The notes under the pieces were generated by a model. The model made no database searches. It was not told the origin of the DNA and was given only the letters and a program-made list of their open reading frames with translations. Shown one piece after another: positions 43,118-51,243 of a stretch of 64,000 bases of DNA. The stretch's first letter is position 1, and each line of letters starts with the position of its first letter. Both the position numbers and the translations under genes were made by a program. The stretch covers positions 474,824 to 538,823 of the forward strand of contig NZ_AUBE01000002.1 of assembly GCF_000429085.1 (NCBI RefSeq). Direction: 5' to 3'. The stretch comes from Streptomyces flavidovirens DSM 40150 (GTDB taxonomy: Bacteria > Actinomycetota > Actinomycetes > Streptomycetales > Streptomycetaceae).

Positions 43118-44383
43118 ATGCCTGCTTCTGCCGACCGCCGCACCCGCATGCCCCTTGCCGTCTACATACTCGGCCTGGCGGTGTTCGCCCTCGGGACGAG
43201 CGAGTTCATGCTCTCCGGACTGCTGCCGCCGATCGCCGACGACATGGACGTCTCGATCCCGCAGGCCGGGCTCCTGATCTCGGCCTTCGCCATCGGCATG
43301 GTGATCGGCGCCCCCCTGCTGGCCGTCGCCACGCTGCGCCTTCCGCGCCGTACGACACTGATCACCCTGATCACGGTGTTCGGCCTCGGGCAGGTCGCCG
43401 GCGCGCTGGCCCCGACGTACGAGCTGCTCTTCGCCTCGCGCGTCGTGAGCGCCTTCGCGTGCGCCGGGTTCTGGGCGGTGGGGGCGGCGGTCGCCATCGC
43501 TATGGTGCCGGTGAACGCGCGTGCGCGGGCGATGGCCGTCATGATCGGCGGGTTGAGCATCGCGAACGTACTGGGCGTGCCCGCCGGGGCGTTCCTCGGC
43601 GAGCACTTCGGCTGGCGGTCGGCGTTCTGGGCCGTGGGCGCGGCCTCGGCGATCGCGCTGGTGGGGGTCGTGACGCTGATCCCCCGTATCCCCCTCCCCG
43701 AGGAGAAGCCGCAGCTCAAGCGGGAGCTGGCGATCTACCGCGACGGCCAGGTCTGGTTCGCGATCACGATCACGGCGCTCGCGGCGGGCGGCATCTTCTG
43801 CGCGTTCAGCTACCTCGCGCCACTGCTCACGGATGTGGCGGGCCTCGGCTCAGGCTCAGTGCCGACCGTCCTGGCGCTGTTCGGGATCGGCGCGCTGGTG
43901 GGTACGACCGTGGGCGGGCGGGTCGCGGACGCGCACCTCTTCGGCGTACTGATGAGCGGCATCGCGGCATCGACGGTCTTTCTCGCGGTACTGGCCCTCT
44001 TCGCCTCCAGCGCGGTGGTGGCGAGTGTGCTGGCGTTCCTCCTCGGCTTCTCGGGCTTCTACACGGCCCCCGCCCTGAACGCCCGGATGTTCAACGTCGC
44101 GGGCGCGGCCCCCACTCTGGCGGGCGCGACGACGACGGCCGCGTTCAACCTGGGCAATACCGGTGGCCCCTGGCTCGGCGGCACGGTCATCGACGCGGGT
44201 TTCGGCTTCCCGTCGACGGCGTGGGCGGGCGCGGCGATGCTGCTGCTGGCACTGGTCGCGGTGGCGTTCTCACTCCGCCTCCAGCGCTCACGCTCCCGCG
44301 TGGTGGCATCGGCCACGTCGTCGCCGAAAGCTGTGCGTACGGAAGCTGTGGGTACGGAAGCTGTGCGTACGGAACGGGTCTGA
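43118..44383 (+). CDS. Cmx/CmlR-like MFS drug exporter
   Basis: A 421-residue DHA1-family exporter with 12 membrane segments. VYILGLAVFALGTSEFMLSG and LPPIADDMDVSIPQAGLLIS match the Cmx/CmrA/CmlR chloramphenicol efflux group; motif C-like GGLSIANVLGVPAGAFLG follows. Many Streptomyces carry such a gene, so chloramphenicol or a similar compound is a reasonable but unproven substrate. The C-terminal tail KAVRTEAVGTEAVRTERV is a 15-bp DNA repeat. No ribosome-binding site is evident before the ATG. Confidence 0.85.
   Translation: MPASADRRTRMPLAVYILGLAVFALGTSEFMLSGLLPPIADDMDVSIPQAGLLISAFAIGMVIGAPLLAVATLRLPRRTTLITLITVFGLGQVAGALAPTYELLFASRVVSAFACAGFWAVGAAVAIAMVPVNARARAMAVMIGGLSIANVLGVPAGAFLGEHFGWRSAFWAVGAASAIALVGVVTLIPRIPLPEEKPQLKRELAIYRDGQVWFAITITALAAGGIFCAFSYLAPLLTDVAGLGSGSVPTVLALFGIGALVGTTVGGRVADAHLFGVLMSGIAASTVFLAVLALFASSAVVASVLAFLLGFSGFYTAPALNARMFNVAGAAPTLAGATTTAAFNLGNTGGPWLGGTVIDAGFGFPSTAWAGAAMLLLALVAVAFSLRLQRSRSRVVASATSSPKAVRTEAVGTEAVRTERV
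44326..44370. repeat. 15-bp tandem repeat, three units, at the exporter C-terminus
   Basis: GAAAGCTGTGCGTAC, GGAAGCTGTGGGTAC, GGAAGCTGTGCGTAC. Keeps frame and ends 10 bases before the stop codon. Confidence 0.9.
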
Positions 44384-44487
44384 GCGCCGCGTCCCGCTCC
44401 GCCTCGACGAGGTTGGTGCGCCGCTCACTCGATGGTGGGATGCGGTTGAAGGCGGCTGAGCGCCGCACAACTGTCGATCTACGCTCG

Positions 44488-44523
44488 CCGTCAGGCCGCT
44501 GGAGACCGTCAGGCCGCTGGAGA
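44488..44523. repeat. 18-bp tandem duplication before the Uma2 gene
   Basis: CCGTCAGGCCGCTGGAGA occurs twice in direct succession, ending next to the ribosome-binding site GAAGGGAG of the Uma2 gene. Confidence 0.9.
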
Positions 44524-44534
44524 AGGGAGTCGCG

Positions 44535-45137
44535 ATGACCGCCGCAATGGTCGAGAACGGCCGGACGCCTCGCCGTCGGCCGTGGGACTACCTGCTGCAG
44601 GCCTGGCGCGAGCTGGACGTGCCCGAGGGCTGGCGCGCCGAGATCGACGCAGGACGGATCATCCTGGTGCCACCGCCGCACGCGCACCACAACGGCATCG
44701 CCGCCGCAGTGCAGCGCACGCTCTACCGCGACCTGCCGGAGAGGCTGGGTGTCTATCAGACCCTCGGTATCCACATCGCCCCGCTCGACAAGCTCTACGT
44801 ACCGAACCTTGTCGTCATGCCGACCGAGCTGATCGCGGCCATGGACGCCGACACCAGCGATCCGGTGGACGCGTCCGAGGCGTTGCTCATCGTCGAGATC
44901 ACGTCCAAGGGCAACGCCAAGGACGACCGGACCAAGAAGCTCTGGGCATACGCACACGCGCCGGTGCCGGCGTACTTGCTGATCGACCGGTTCGACGAGC
45001 ACGGACCGACGACCACGCTCTTCACCGAGCCGCAGAACGGCGCGTACAAGCTCAGCGAGCGAATCCCCTTCGGCGAGCAGGTCCGCCTGCCCGAGCCCTT
45101 CGGCGGAATTCTGAACACTGCGGAATTCCCGGTCTGA
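44535..45137 (+). CDS. Uma2-family (DUF820) putative endonuclease
   Basis: A 200-residue protein with a PD-(D/E)XK nuclease fold. The pattern GWRAEIDAGRIILVPPPHAH, HIAPLDKLYVPNLVVMP and EALLIVEITSKGNAKDDRTK-KLWAYA fits Uma2, with E-I-T-S-K as the catalytic core (usually E-V-x-S-x-S). AAGGGAG precedes the ATG at 5 bases. The family is abundant in Streptomyces and cyanobacteria; its biological role is unknown. Confidence 0.85.
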   Translation: MTAAMVENGRTPRRRPWDYLLQAWRELDVPEGWRAEIDAGRIILVPPPHAHHNGIAAAVQRTLYRDLPERLGVYQTLGIHIAPLDKLYVPNLVVMPTELIAAMDADTSDPVDASEALLIVEITSKGNAKDDRTKKLWAYAHAPVPAYLLIDRFDEHGPTTTLFTEPQNGAYKLSERIPFGEQVRLPEPFGGILNTAEFPV

Positions 45138-45149
45138 CCGGCAAAAACG

Positions 45150-45419
45150 CTACTGAACCGGCCGCCCCTTCGGGCGCCGTAGCCCCGCCGCGGTGAGCCG
45201 CCGTACCAGCTCCTTCGAGCCCACCTCCACCGCCCCCGCGGCCACCGCGTCCGCGTACCGCGTGTCCGGCACGTCGTAGTGGTCCCGTTCGAAGGCCCTC
45301 GGCGGGCAGCCGATCGACGCCGCGAAAGCGTGCAGTTCCTCGAACGAGACGTCGCTCACCAGGTGCGACCACATCCGGCCGTGCCCCGGCCAGGTCGGCG
45401 GGTCGATGTACACCGTCAC
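45150..45419 (-). CDS. DUF4031 protein
   Basis: An 89-residue protein beginning VTVYIDPPTWPGHGRMWSHL, with FAASIGCPPRAFERDHYDVP, the marks of DUF4031. Function is unknown. The GTG at 45419 overlaps the stop of the preceding gene (GTGA), so the two are translationally coupled. Confidence 0.85.
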   Translation of the reverse strand: MTVYIDPPTWPGHGRMWSHLVSDVSFEELHAFAASIGCPPRAFERDHYDVPDTRYADAVAAGAVEVGSKELVRRLTAAGLRRPKGRPVQ

Positions 45420-45775
45420 CGCAGGCTGCCGACCGGCGCCACGATCACGGCCGCCTTCGCGCACACCCAGTGCGGGTCGGGCCCCAGCTCAGGTGCCACC
45501 TCCAGCGCGTGCGGTTCCACGTCCGTGCACACCGGGCAGATCGGCCAGCGGCCGTACCGCTCAAGCAGCGCGTCCTGTACGTCCTGGGCGATCAGGCCCG
45601 TGACGTACTCCGCGCCCTCGGGCCACTGCTCCACCCACCAGCGGCGTTGCACGACGGCGTCCTCGACCAGCGACACGACGTCCGCCCGCGCCACGTCGCG
45701 GGCCGCCAGGTCGGCCATGACCAGGGCGCGAGCGGCGTGCAACGCCTGTTCCGTGGGAGAAGGAATGGGGTCCAT
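45416..45775 (-). CDS. Conserved small protein with a CxxC-like pair
   Basis: A 119-residue protein of unknown function. It has a helical N-terminal half (TEQALHAARALVMADLAARD) with WWVEQWPEGAEYVTGLIAQD, and GRWPICPVCTDVEPHALEVA with a CPVC pair that may bind zinc; a third cysteine is in HWVCAKAAV. It is coupled to the DUF4031 gene and divergent from the RpiR regulator. Confidence 0.75.
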   Translation of the reverse strand: MDPIPSPTEQALHAARALVMADLAARDVARADVVSLVEDAVVQRRWWVEQWPEGAEYVTGLIAQDVQDALLERYGRWPICPVCTDVEPHALEVAPELGPDPHWVCAKAAVIVAPVGSLR

Positions 45776-45827
45776 GCAGCCATTGTCGCGCGCTCGCGCG
45801 GGCACGCAGGCAAGGCAAAGGAGGGGG

Positions 45828-45857
45828 TTGACGGCCCGTCGTCCCCGAAAATATCTT
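45828..45857 (+). promoter_or_regulatory. Promoter of the MurNAc operon
   Basis: TTGACG (45828-45833) and TATCTT (45852-45857) with an 18-base spacer. The GTG start is 6 bases after the -10 box, so the regulator mRNA is probably leaderless. Confidence 0.7.
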
Positions 45858-45890
45858 TCACTGGTGACCAATGAAGTGAAGGAAATTTTC
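45847..45890. promoter_or_regulatory. Paired RpiR/MurR-type operators over promoter and start
   Basis: GAAAATATCTTTCACT (45847-45862) and AGTGAAGGAAATTTTC (45875-45890) are inverted repeats with 2 mismatches in 16. Each arm is itself near-palindromic (TGAAAGATATTTTC and TGAAGGAAATTTTCA), like sites bound by RpiR-family sugar-phosphate regulators. One covers the -10 box, the other the first codons of the regulator. Autoregulation by the RpiR protein is the likely function. Confidence 0.65.
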
Positions 45891-46793
45891 ACCGGCAGGG
45901 CCGCCCCGCCCGCGCCCGCCGCTCTGGCAGCCAAGGTACGGACCCTCGCGCCATCCATGACCCGCTCCATGCAGCGCGTCGCGGAGGCCGTGGCCGCCGA
46001 CCCGGCCGGCTGCGCCGCCCTCACGGTCACCGGCCTCGCGGAGCTCACCGGCACCAGCGAGGCCACCGTCGTCCGTACCGCCCGCCTCCTCGGCTACCCC
46101 GGTTACCGCGACCTGCGCCTCGCTCTCGCCGGGCTCGCCGCACAGCAGCAGTCGGGCCGGGCGCCCGCCGTGACCGCCGACATCGCGGTCGACGACCCGA
46201 TCGCCGACGTGGTGACGAAGCTGGCGTACGACGAACAGCAGACCCTCGCCGACACCGCCGCCGGCCTGGACACCGTCCAGCTCGGCGCGGCCGTCGCCGC
46301 CCTCGCCGCGGCCCGCCGCATCGACATCTACGGCGTCGGCGCCTCCTCCCTGGTCGGCATGGACCTCGCCCAGAAGCTCCTGCGCATCGGCCTCATCGCG
46401 CACGCGCACACCGACCCCCACCTCGCCGTCACCAACGCCGTGCAGCTGCGCTCCGGTGACGTGGCGATAGCCATCACGCACTCGGGATCGACCGGCGACG
46501 CCATAGAGCCGCTGCGCGTCGCCTTCGACCGGGGGGCGACGACGGTCGCGATCACGGGCCGCCCGGACGGGCCCGTATCGCAGTACGCCGACCACATCCT
46601 GACCACGTCGACGGCCCGCGAGAGCGAACTGCGCCCGGCGGCCATGTCCAGCCGTACGAGCCAACTCCTCGTCATCGACTGCCTGTTCATAGGCGTGGCC
46701 CAGCGTACGTACGAGACGGCCGCCCCCGCCCTCGCCGCCTCCTACGAGGCACTCGCGCACCGCCACACGCCCCGCAGCAACAGCAGCCGTTAG
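45864..46793 (+). CDS. RpiR-family regulator of MurNAc utilisation
   Basis: A 309-residue regulator: N-terminal helix-turn-helix (SMTRSMQRVAEAVAADPAGC, TGLAELTGTSEATVVRTARL) and a SIS sugar-phosphate-binding domain (ARRIDIYGVGASSLVGMDLA, DVAIAITHSGSTGDAIEPLR). It probably senses N-acetylmuramic acid 6-phosphate, as MurR does, since murQ and a MurNAc-type PTS gene follow. The GTG at 45864 lies directly after the promoter. The gene starts with VTNEVKEIF inside the downstream operator. Confidence 0.88.
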   Translation: MTNEVKEIFTGRAAPPAPAALAAKVRTLAPSMTRSMQRVAEAVAADPAGCAALTVTGLAELTGTSEATVVRTARLLGYPGYRDLRLALAGLAAQQQSGRAPAVTADIAVDDPIADVVTKLAYDEQQTLADTAAGLDTVQLGAAVAALAAARRIDIYGVGASSLVGMDLAQKLLRIGLIAHAHTDPHLAVTNAVQLRSGDVAIAITHSGSTGDAIEPLRVAFDRGATTVAITGRPDGPVSQYADHILTTSTARESELRPAAMSSRTSQLLVIDCLFIGVAQRTYETAAPALAASYEALAHRHTPRSNSSR

Positions 46794-46845
46794 GGACCGA
46801 ACCGCAGCCACGCAGCCGGTACGACGAGAAAGAGCCGCACTCCTC

Positions 46846-47808
46846 ATGACCTCCCCCAGCGCGAACGCGCCCAGCGACACGTACGGCGAACTGCGCGCCC
46901 AGCTCGCCACCCTCACCACCGAGGCCTTCCGCCCCGAGCTCGCCGAGATCGACCACATGCCGACGGCCGAGATCGCCCGCATCATGAACGGCGAGGACCG
47001 CACCGTCCCCGAGGCCGTCGCCGCCCGGCTCCCCCAGATCGCCGCCGCCATCGACGCCACCGCCGAGCGGATGGCCCGTGGCGGCCGGCTGATCTACGCG
47101 GGCGCCGGAACGGCGGGACGGCTCGGCGTGCTGGACGCCAGCGAGTGCCCGCCGACCTTCAACACCGACCCCGCCCGGGTCGTCGGCCTGATCGCGGGCG
47201 GACCTTCCGCGATGGTCAAGGCGGTGGAAGGCGCGGAGGACTCCAAAGAGCTGGCGGCCGCCGACCTGGACGCACTCGGCCTGACCGGCAACGACACCGT
47301 CGTGGGCATCTCGGCCTCCGGCCGCACCCCGTACGCGATCGGCGCCGTCGAGCACGCCCGCGGCCGCGGAGCCCTCACCATCGGCCTGTCCTGCAACGCG
47401 GACAGCGCGCTCGGGGCAACCGCCGAACACGGCCTCGAAGTCGTCGTCGGCCCGGAACTCCTCACCGGCTCCACCCGCCTCAAGGCCGGCACGGCCCAGA
47501 AGCTCGTCCTCAACATGATCTCGACCATCACGATGATCCGGCTCGGCAAGACGTACGGAAACCTGATGGTCGACGTCCGCGCCTCCAACGAGAAGCTGCG
47601 CGCCCGCTCCCGCCGCATCGTCGCACTGGCGACGGGCGCGCAGGACAAGGAGATCGAGGACGCGCTCGCCGCCACGGACGGAGAGGTGAAGAACGCCATC
47701 CTGGTGCTCCTCGGGGATGTCGACGGACCCACCGCGGCCGCCCTGCTCGACGAAGCGCGGGGCCATTTGCGCGTGGCGCTACGGGCTGCCGCCGCCCGTA
47801 CCCCCTGA
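46846..47808 (+). CDS. murQ: N-acetylmuramic acid 6-phosphate etherase
   Basis: A 320-residue cytoplasmic enzyme that removes D-lactate from MurNAc 6-phosphate to give GlcNAc 6-phosphate. Family marks are MPTAEIARIMNGEDRTVPEA, LIYAGAGTAGRLGVLDASEC, FNTDPARVVGLIAGGPSAM, and VGISASGRTPYAIGAV of the SIS fold; VDVRASNEKLRARSRRIV is near the end. It lies between the RpiR gene and the PTS permease, 52 and 9 bases away. Confidence 0.95.
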   Translation: MTSPSANAPSDTYGELRAQLATLTTEAFRPELAEIDHMPTAEIARIMNGEDRTVPEAVAARLPQIAAAIDATAERMARGGRLIYAGAGTAGRLGVLDASECPPTFNTDPARVVGLIAGGPSAMVKAVEGAEDSKELAAADLDALGLTGNDTVVGISASGRTPYAIGAVEHARGRGALTIGLSCNADSALGATAEHGLEVVVGPELLTGSTRLKAGTAQKLVLNMISTITMIRLGKTYGNLMVDVRASNEKLRARSRRIVALATGAQDKEIEDALAATDGEVKNAILVLLGDVDGPTAAALLDEARGHLRVALRAAAARTP

Positions 47809-47817
47809 ACTGACACC

Positions 47818-49326
47818 ATGACAGAGAACAAGAACCGCGCCACCGCCGCCGCGATCCTTCCACTCGTCGGAGGCGCGGGGAACATCACCTCGATCGCCCA
47901 CTGCATGACCCGCCTCCGCCTGGGCCTGCGCGACCGCACCCTCGTGCAGGACGACAAGCTGGCGGCGCTGCCCGCCGTCATGGGTGTGGTCGAGGATGCC
48001 AGTACGTACCAGATCGTCCTCGGCCCCGGCACGGCCGCCCGCGTCACCCCGGAGTTCGAGGCCCTGGTGGAGACGGACCGGACAGCCTCCCCCACACCCA
48101 CACCGGCCCCCATCCCGCTCACCGCCGACGAACTCGCCGCGCAGGGCGCCGCCCTCAAGGCCCAGCAGAAGGCCAGGAACGCCACCCCCGTCAAGCTCCT
48201 CCTCCGCAAGATCGCGAACATCTTCGTCCCGCTGATCCCCGCCCTCATCGGCTGCGGCATCATCGCCGGCTTCAACGGCCTGATGGTCAACCTCGGCTGG
48301 CTCCCCGCCGTCACCCCCGCCCTCGCCGCGATCGCGACCGGTTTCATGGCCCTGATCGCGGTCTTCGTAGGCCTGAACACCTCAAAGGAATTCGGCGGTA
48401 CGCCGATCCTGGGCGGCGCGGTCGCCGCGATCATCGTCTTTCCGGGCGTGGCAAAGATTGACGCCTTCGGCCAGCCGCTGTCGCCCGGCCAGGGCGGCGT
48501 GCTGGGCGCACTCGGCGCGGCGGTCCTGGCGGTGTACGTCGAGAGGTGGTGCCGAAGCTGGATCCCGCAGTCCCTGGACGTCCTGGTCACCCCGACGCTC
48601 ACCGTGCTGATCTCCGGCCTCGTCACCGTCTTCGGCCTGATGTTCGTGGCCGGTGAGATCTCCACCGCCATCGGCGACTTCGCCGACTGGCTTCTGTCCA
48701 CCGGCGGCGCGGCGGCCGGATTCGTCCTCGGTGGCCTGTTCCTCCCCCTCGTCATGCTCGGCCTGCACCAGGCCCTCATCCCGATCCACACCACCCTCAT
48801 CGAGCAGCAGGGCTTCACGGTCCTCCTCCCGATCCTCGCCATGGCAGGCGCGGGCCAGGTCGGCGCGGCCGCCGCGGTCTACCTCCGCCTCCCCCTCAAC
48901 ACCTCGGTCCGACGCACCATCAAGTCCGCGCTCCCGGCCGGTTTCCTGGGTGTGGGCGAGCCCCTGATCTACGGCGTCTCCCTCCCCCTCGGCCGCCCGT
49001 TCATCACCGCGTGCGTCGGTGGCGCCTTCGGCGGCGGCCTGGTCGGCCTGTTCAACCAGCTCGGCGGCTCGGTCGGCTCCACGGCCATCGGCCCGTCCGG
49101 CTGGGCCCTGTTCCCCCTCCTCTCCGGCAACGAGACCATGACCGTGATGATCGCCGTGTACGCCGCCGGCCTGGTCACCGGTTACGTCGCAGGCTTCCTG
49201 GTCACGTATTTCTTCGGCTTCAGCAAGCAGCTCCTGGCGGACTTCAACGTGGATCCGTCCGAGCCGGCGCCGACCCGGCCGGTCACGGACACCCCGGCAG
49301 AGGAACCGGTCTCGGCAAGGGTCTGA
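47818..49326 (+). CDS. murP: PTS system EIIBC component, MurNAc-type
   Basis: A 502-residue membrane permease. The N-terminal EIIB domain has SIAHCMTRLRLGLRD with the phosphorylated cysteine near residue 29; a Pro/Thr linker follows; then a ten-segment EIIC domain with KIANIFVPLIPALIGCGIIA, GLNTSKEFGGTPILGGAVAA and LGVGEPLIYGVSLPLGRPF. It would import and phosphorylate MurNAc. The EIIA function must come from another protein, since none is encoded here. Specificity is inferred from adjacency to murQ. Confidence 0.85.
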   Translation: MTENKNRATAAAILPLVGGAGNITSIAHCMTRLRLGLRDRTLVQDDKLAALPAVMGVVEDASTYQIVLGPGTAARVTPEFEALVETDRTASPTPTPAPIPLTADELAAQGAALKAQQKARNATPVKLLLRKIANIFVPLIPALIGCGIIAGFNGLMVNLGWLPAVTPALAAIATGFMALIAVFVGLNTSKEFGGTPILGGAVAAIIVFPGVAKIDAFGQPLSPGQGGVLGALGAAVLAVYVERWCRSWIPQSLDVLVTPTLTVLISGLVTVFGLMFVAGEISTAIGDFADWLLSTGGAAAGFVLGGLFLPLVMLGLHQALIPIHTTLIEQQGFTVLLPILAMAGAGQVGAAAAVYLRLPLNTSVRRTIKSALPAGFLGVGEPLIYGVSLPLGRPFITACVGGAFGGGLVGLFNQLGGSVGSTAIGPSGWALFPLLSGNETMTVMIAVYAAGLVTGYVAGFLVTYFFGFSKQLLADFNVDPSEPAPTRPVTDTPAEEPVSARV

Positions 49327-49366
49327 CCCACGACGCAGAACCGCTTGCATCGAGTTGGAGCCCGAG

Positions 49367-49653
49367 ATGCGTGATTGGCTGGAGCTTCTCTCCGACAGGC
49401 AGTACCGCAAAGTGGAGGAGTACGACCAGTTGCTGGCCACACTGGGGACTCGTACCCCCATGCCCTTCGCCCGGCCGCTGAAGGACGGGGTGTATGAACT
49501 TCGCCCGTCGTGTTTCTCACGGTCTTCCGCAAGACGCGGATGCGCGAGGCTGCCCAGGTCACCCGGGCGGTCATTGCGAGGGCGGTATGCGCCGGGGAGC
49601 ACGGTCCAGCCCACACGACGTACAGTCGCGGCGAGGAAGGGAGCGCCTCATGA
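49367..49653 (+). pseudogene. HigB/RelE-like toxin gene, disrupted by an internal frameshifting deletion
   Basis: From ATG 49367 (GGAG 6 bases upstream) the frame encodes MRDWLELLSDRQYRKVEEYD to LKDGVYELR, the first half of a Gp49/HigB toxin. Right after YELR the homologous second half (VVFLTVFRKTRMREAAQVTR, ending GEEGSAS) continues in another frame from 49507 and stops at 49651-49653, overlapping the antitoxin ATG as ATGA. The segment that normally links the two halves is missing, so the deletion both removed core residues and broke the frame. The toxin is almost certainly inactive. Confidence 0.75.
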
Positions 49654-49985
49654 ACCACAGCCGCTGGAAGCTGGCCCGCGAGCGGACATTGACCGAGGGA
49701 TACGCCGAGTCCCCGGAAACCGCCGCCGAGCGTGCGGAGATCCGGCTCGCGATGGCCTTCGCCAAGGCCGTCTACGACCGTCGCAAAGAGCTGGGTCTGT
49801 CCCAGGCCGAGGTCGCCGCGCGCGCGGGGCTCACCCAAGCGAAGATCTCCCGCGTCGAGGGCGCTGACGCCGTCCCCACCCTCACCCTGCTGCGCCGGCT
49901 GGCCCACGCGCTGAACGCCTCCCTGAATATCGCCCTGGACGATGACCACGAAGAGGTCGCGTTCGTCGCCCGCCCAGCGGCCTGA
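49650..49985 (+). CDS. HigA-like XRE antitoxin
   Basis: A 111-residue protein with an N-terminal helical arm and an XRE helix-turn-helix (RRKELGLSQAEVAARAGLTQ, AKISRVEGADAVPTLTLLRR, LAHALNASLNIALD). It matches antitoxins of HigB-type systems. The ATG overlaps the stop of the toxin remnant, and GAAGGGAG lies upstream. With the toxin disrupted this is an orphan antitoxin that may still act as a transcription regulator. Confidence 0.85.
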   Translation: MNHSRWKLARERTLTEGYAESPETAAERAEIRLAMAFAKAVYDRRKELGLSQAEVAARAGLTQAKISRVEGADAVPTLTLLRRLAHALNASLNIALDDDHEEVAFVARPAA

Positions 49986-50052
49986 CTGCCCCCTGCACGT
50001 CAGTCCGCGGCCGCAGGCTGCGCTCCCACCCGCCACCGACAACGGCCGCGCG

Positions 50053-50253
50053 TCACGGCAGCCGCCCTTGCGCGTTGATCTCGCGCACTCTCGCTCTCAG
50101 CACCTCCCCGAGTGTGACCGGCCGCACGTGCTCCGGTGGACAGTCCCACTCCTTGCCCCCACCGGGCGGCCGTAGCTGTACGTAAGGGCCCACCCGCCCC
50201 ATGACCCGGCCCATGCGCCCGTCCCGCACGTCGATGGCGTACTCCCCCGTCAC
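50053..50253 (-). CDS. Small conserved Streptomyces protein (66 aa)
   Basis: Starts at GTG 50253 (GTGA overlap with the 71-aa gene upstream). Sequence features: VRDGRMGRVMGRVGPYVQLR, a short beta-rich segment, then PPGGGKEWDCPPEHVRPVTL. Proteins like this are often found beside XRE/DUF397 regulators in Streptomyces. Function unknown. Confidence 0.65.
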   Translation of the reverse strand: MTGEYAIDVRDGRMGRVMGRVGPYVQLRPPGGGKEWDCPPEHVRPVTLGEVLRARVREINAQGRLP

Positions 50254-50465
50254 GGCTTCAGCCCCTGGAGTACGGCGGCGAGCCGCAGCGCCGTATCGAG
50301 GTTGCATCGCCCCAGGTCAACCAGCGGATACGGCGCCTCGCCCGCCAGCGACACCAGGTCCACCCGCAGCGACGGCAGCGTCACCGCCACGTCCCCGAGC
50401 CCCTCCCGCAACTGGGCCACCACCTCTTCCGCAGCCCGCAGCCGCTCCGACGATCGCACCACCAT
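50250..50465 (-). CDS. Small helical protein (71 aa)
   Basis: ATG at 50465 with GGAGG 8 bases upstream. Sequence: an N-terminal helix (SSERLRAAEEVVAQLREGLG) and LPSLRVDLVSLAGEAPYPLV, DLGRCNLDTALRLAAVLQGL. It is translationally coupled to the 66-aa gene and divergent from the XRE-DUF397 fusion. Not recognised; possibly a helper of the adjacent regulator. Confidence 0.65.
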   Translation of the reverse strand: MVVRSSERLRAAEEVVAQLREGLGDVAVTLPSLRVDLVSLAGEAPYPLVDLGRCNLDTALRLAAVLQGLKP

Positions 50466-50579
50466 GTCCAGCACCTCCACACGCTGAGTGTTCGCTTTAC
50501 TTACACAGCGTGGCCGAAGACGCACTAACCTGACAGCGAAAACGGCCCAACAACCCCGTATGTACGACAGGGAGTTGCC

Positions 50580-51008
50580 ATGCCCGGACCAAAGGACCTC
50601 GATCCCTCGCCCTCCCCACGCGCCCTGCTCGGCGCGGAACTGCGCCACGCGCGCGAAAAAGCCGGCCTCACGCAGGAGGAACTCGGGCAGCCACTCTTCG
50701 TGAGCGGCTCCTTCATCGGCCAACTGGAGGCGGGCACCCGGCGGATGATGCCGGAGTACGCGGCGACCTGGCACAAGTCCAGCTACAGCGGCGGCGACGG
50801 CGGCAACTGCCTGGAGGTCGCAACCTGGCGCAAGTCCACGTACAGCGACGGCAGCGGCGGCAACTGCCTCGAAGTGGCCGACGGCCACCCCGGCATCGTC
50901 CCCGTCCGAGACTCAAAAGACCTACTCCGCCCGGCGCTCGTGTTCCGGGTCGGGGCCTGGTCCGCGTTCGTCGCCGGGGTGAAGAACGGGCAGGTCACAG
51001 CGGCCTGA
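50580..51008 (+). CDS. XRE-DUF397 fusion protein with duplicated DUF397 motif
   Basis: A 142-residue protein. Residues 15-60 are the helix-turn-helix of a WhiJ-type XRE regulator ([40 protein letters not shown]). In normal regulators about 220 more residues (DUF5753) follow. Here the sequence jumps straight into DUF397 ([18 protein letters not shown]), which is then repeated ([20 protein letters not shown]) before the usual [20 protein letters not shown] ending. DUF397 is normally a separate small gene next to the regulator. AGGGAG precedes the ATG. It looks like a deletion fusion; it may be functional or relic. Confidence 0.8.
   Translation: MPGPKDLDPSPSPRALLGAELRHAREKAGLTQEELGQPLFVSGSFIGQLEAGTRRMMPEYAATWHKSSYSGGDGGNCLEVATWRKSTYSDGSGGNCLEVADGHPGIVPVRDSKDLLRPALVFRVGAWSAFVAGVKNGQVTAA
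50766..50879. repeat. 57-bp tandem duplication inside the DUF397 part
   Basis: Two 57-base units at 50766-50822 and 50823-50879, both beginning ACCTGGC and similar throughout, encode the doubled DUF397 N-terminal motif. Confidence 0.8.
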
Positions 51009-51243
51009 TCCGGCCCGAGGCTCAAGCCTCGGAGTCCGAGCCCTTTTCAGTGGATTGGGTGGGTGAGAACTACCCAACCACCCGTCCAACTCCCGCCCAC
51101 ATCATGGCGGATGACTTTCCGTGCTCGGCTTGCCACAGTACGTCGCGACGGTCTAGCGTGCCCGAATAACGAACAGAACAGCCCCCGCCGGTGCGGACAA
51201 CACCAGCGAGGGCTTAACCAACAAGATCGGAATCAGCGATCCC

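Noticed and set aside
50053..50465. The 66-aa and 71-aa pair considered as a toxin-antitoxin module
   Set aside because: Coupled small genes, but neither has a recognisable toxin or DNA-binding fold; pairs like this accompany XRE/DUF397 genes.
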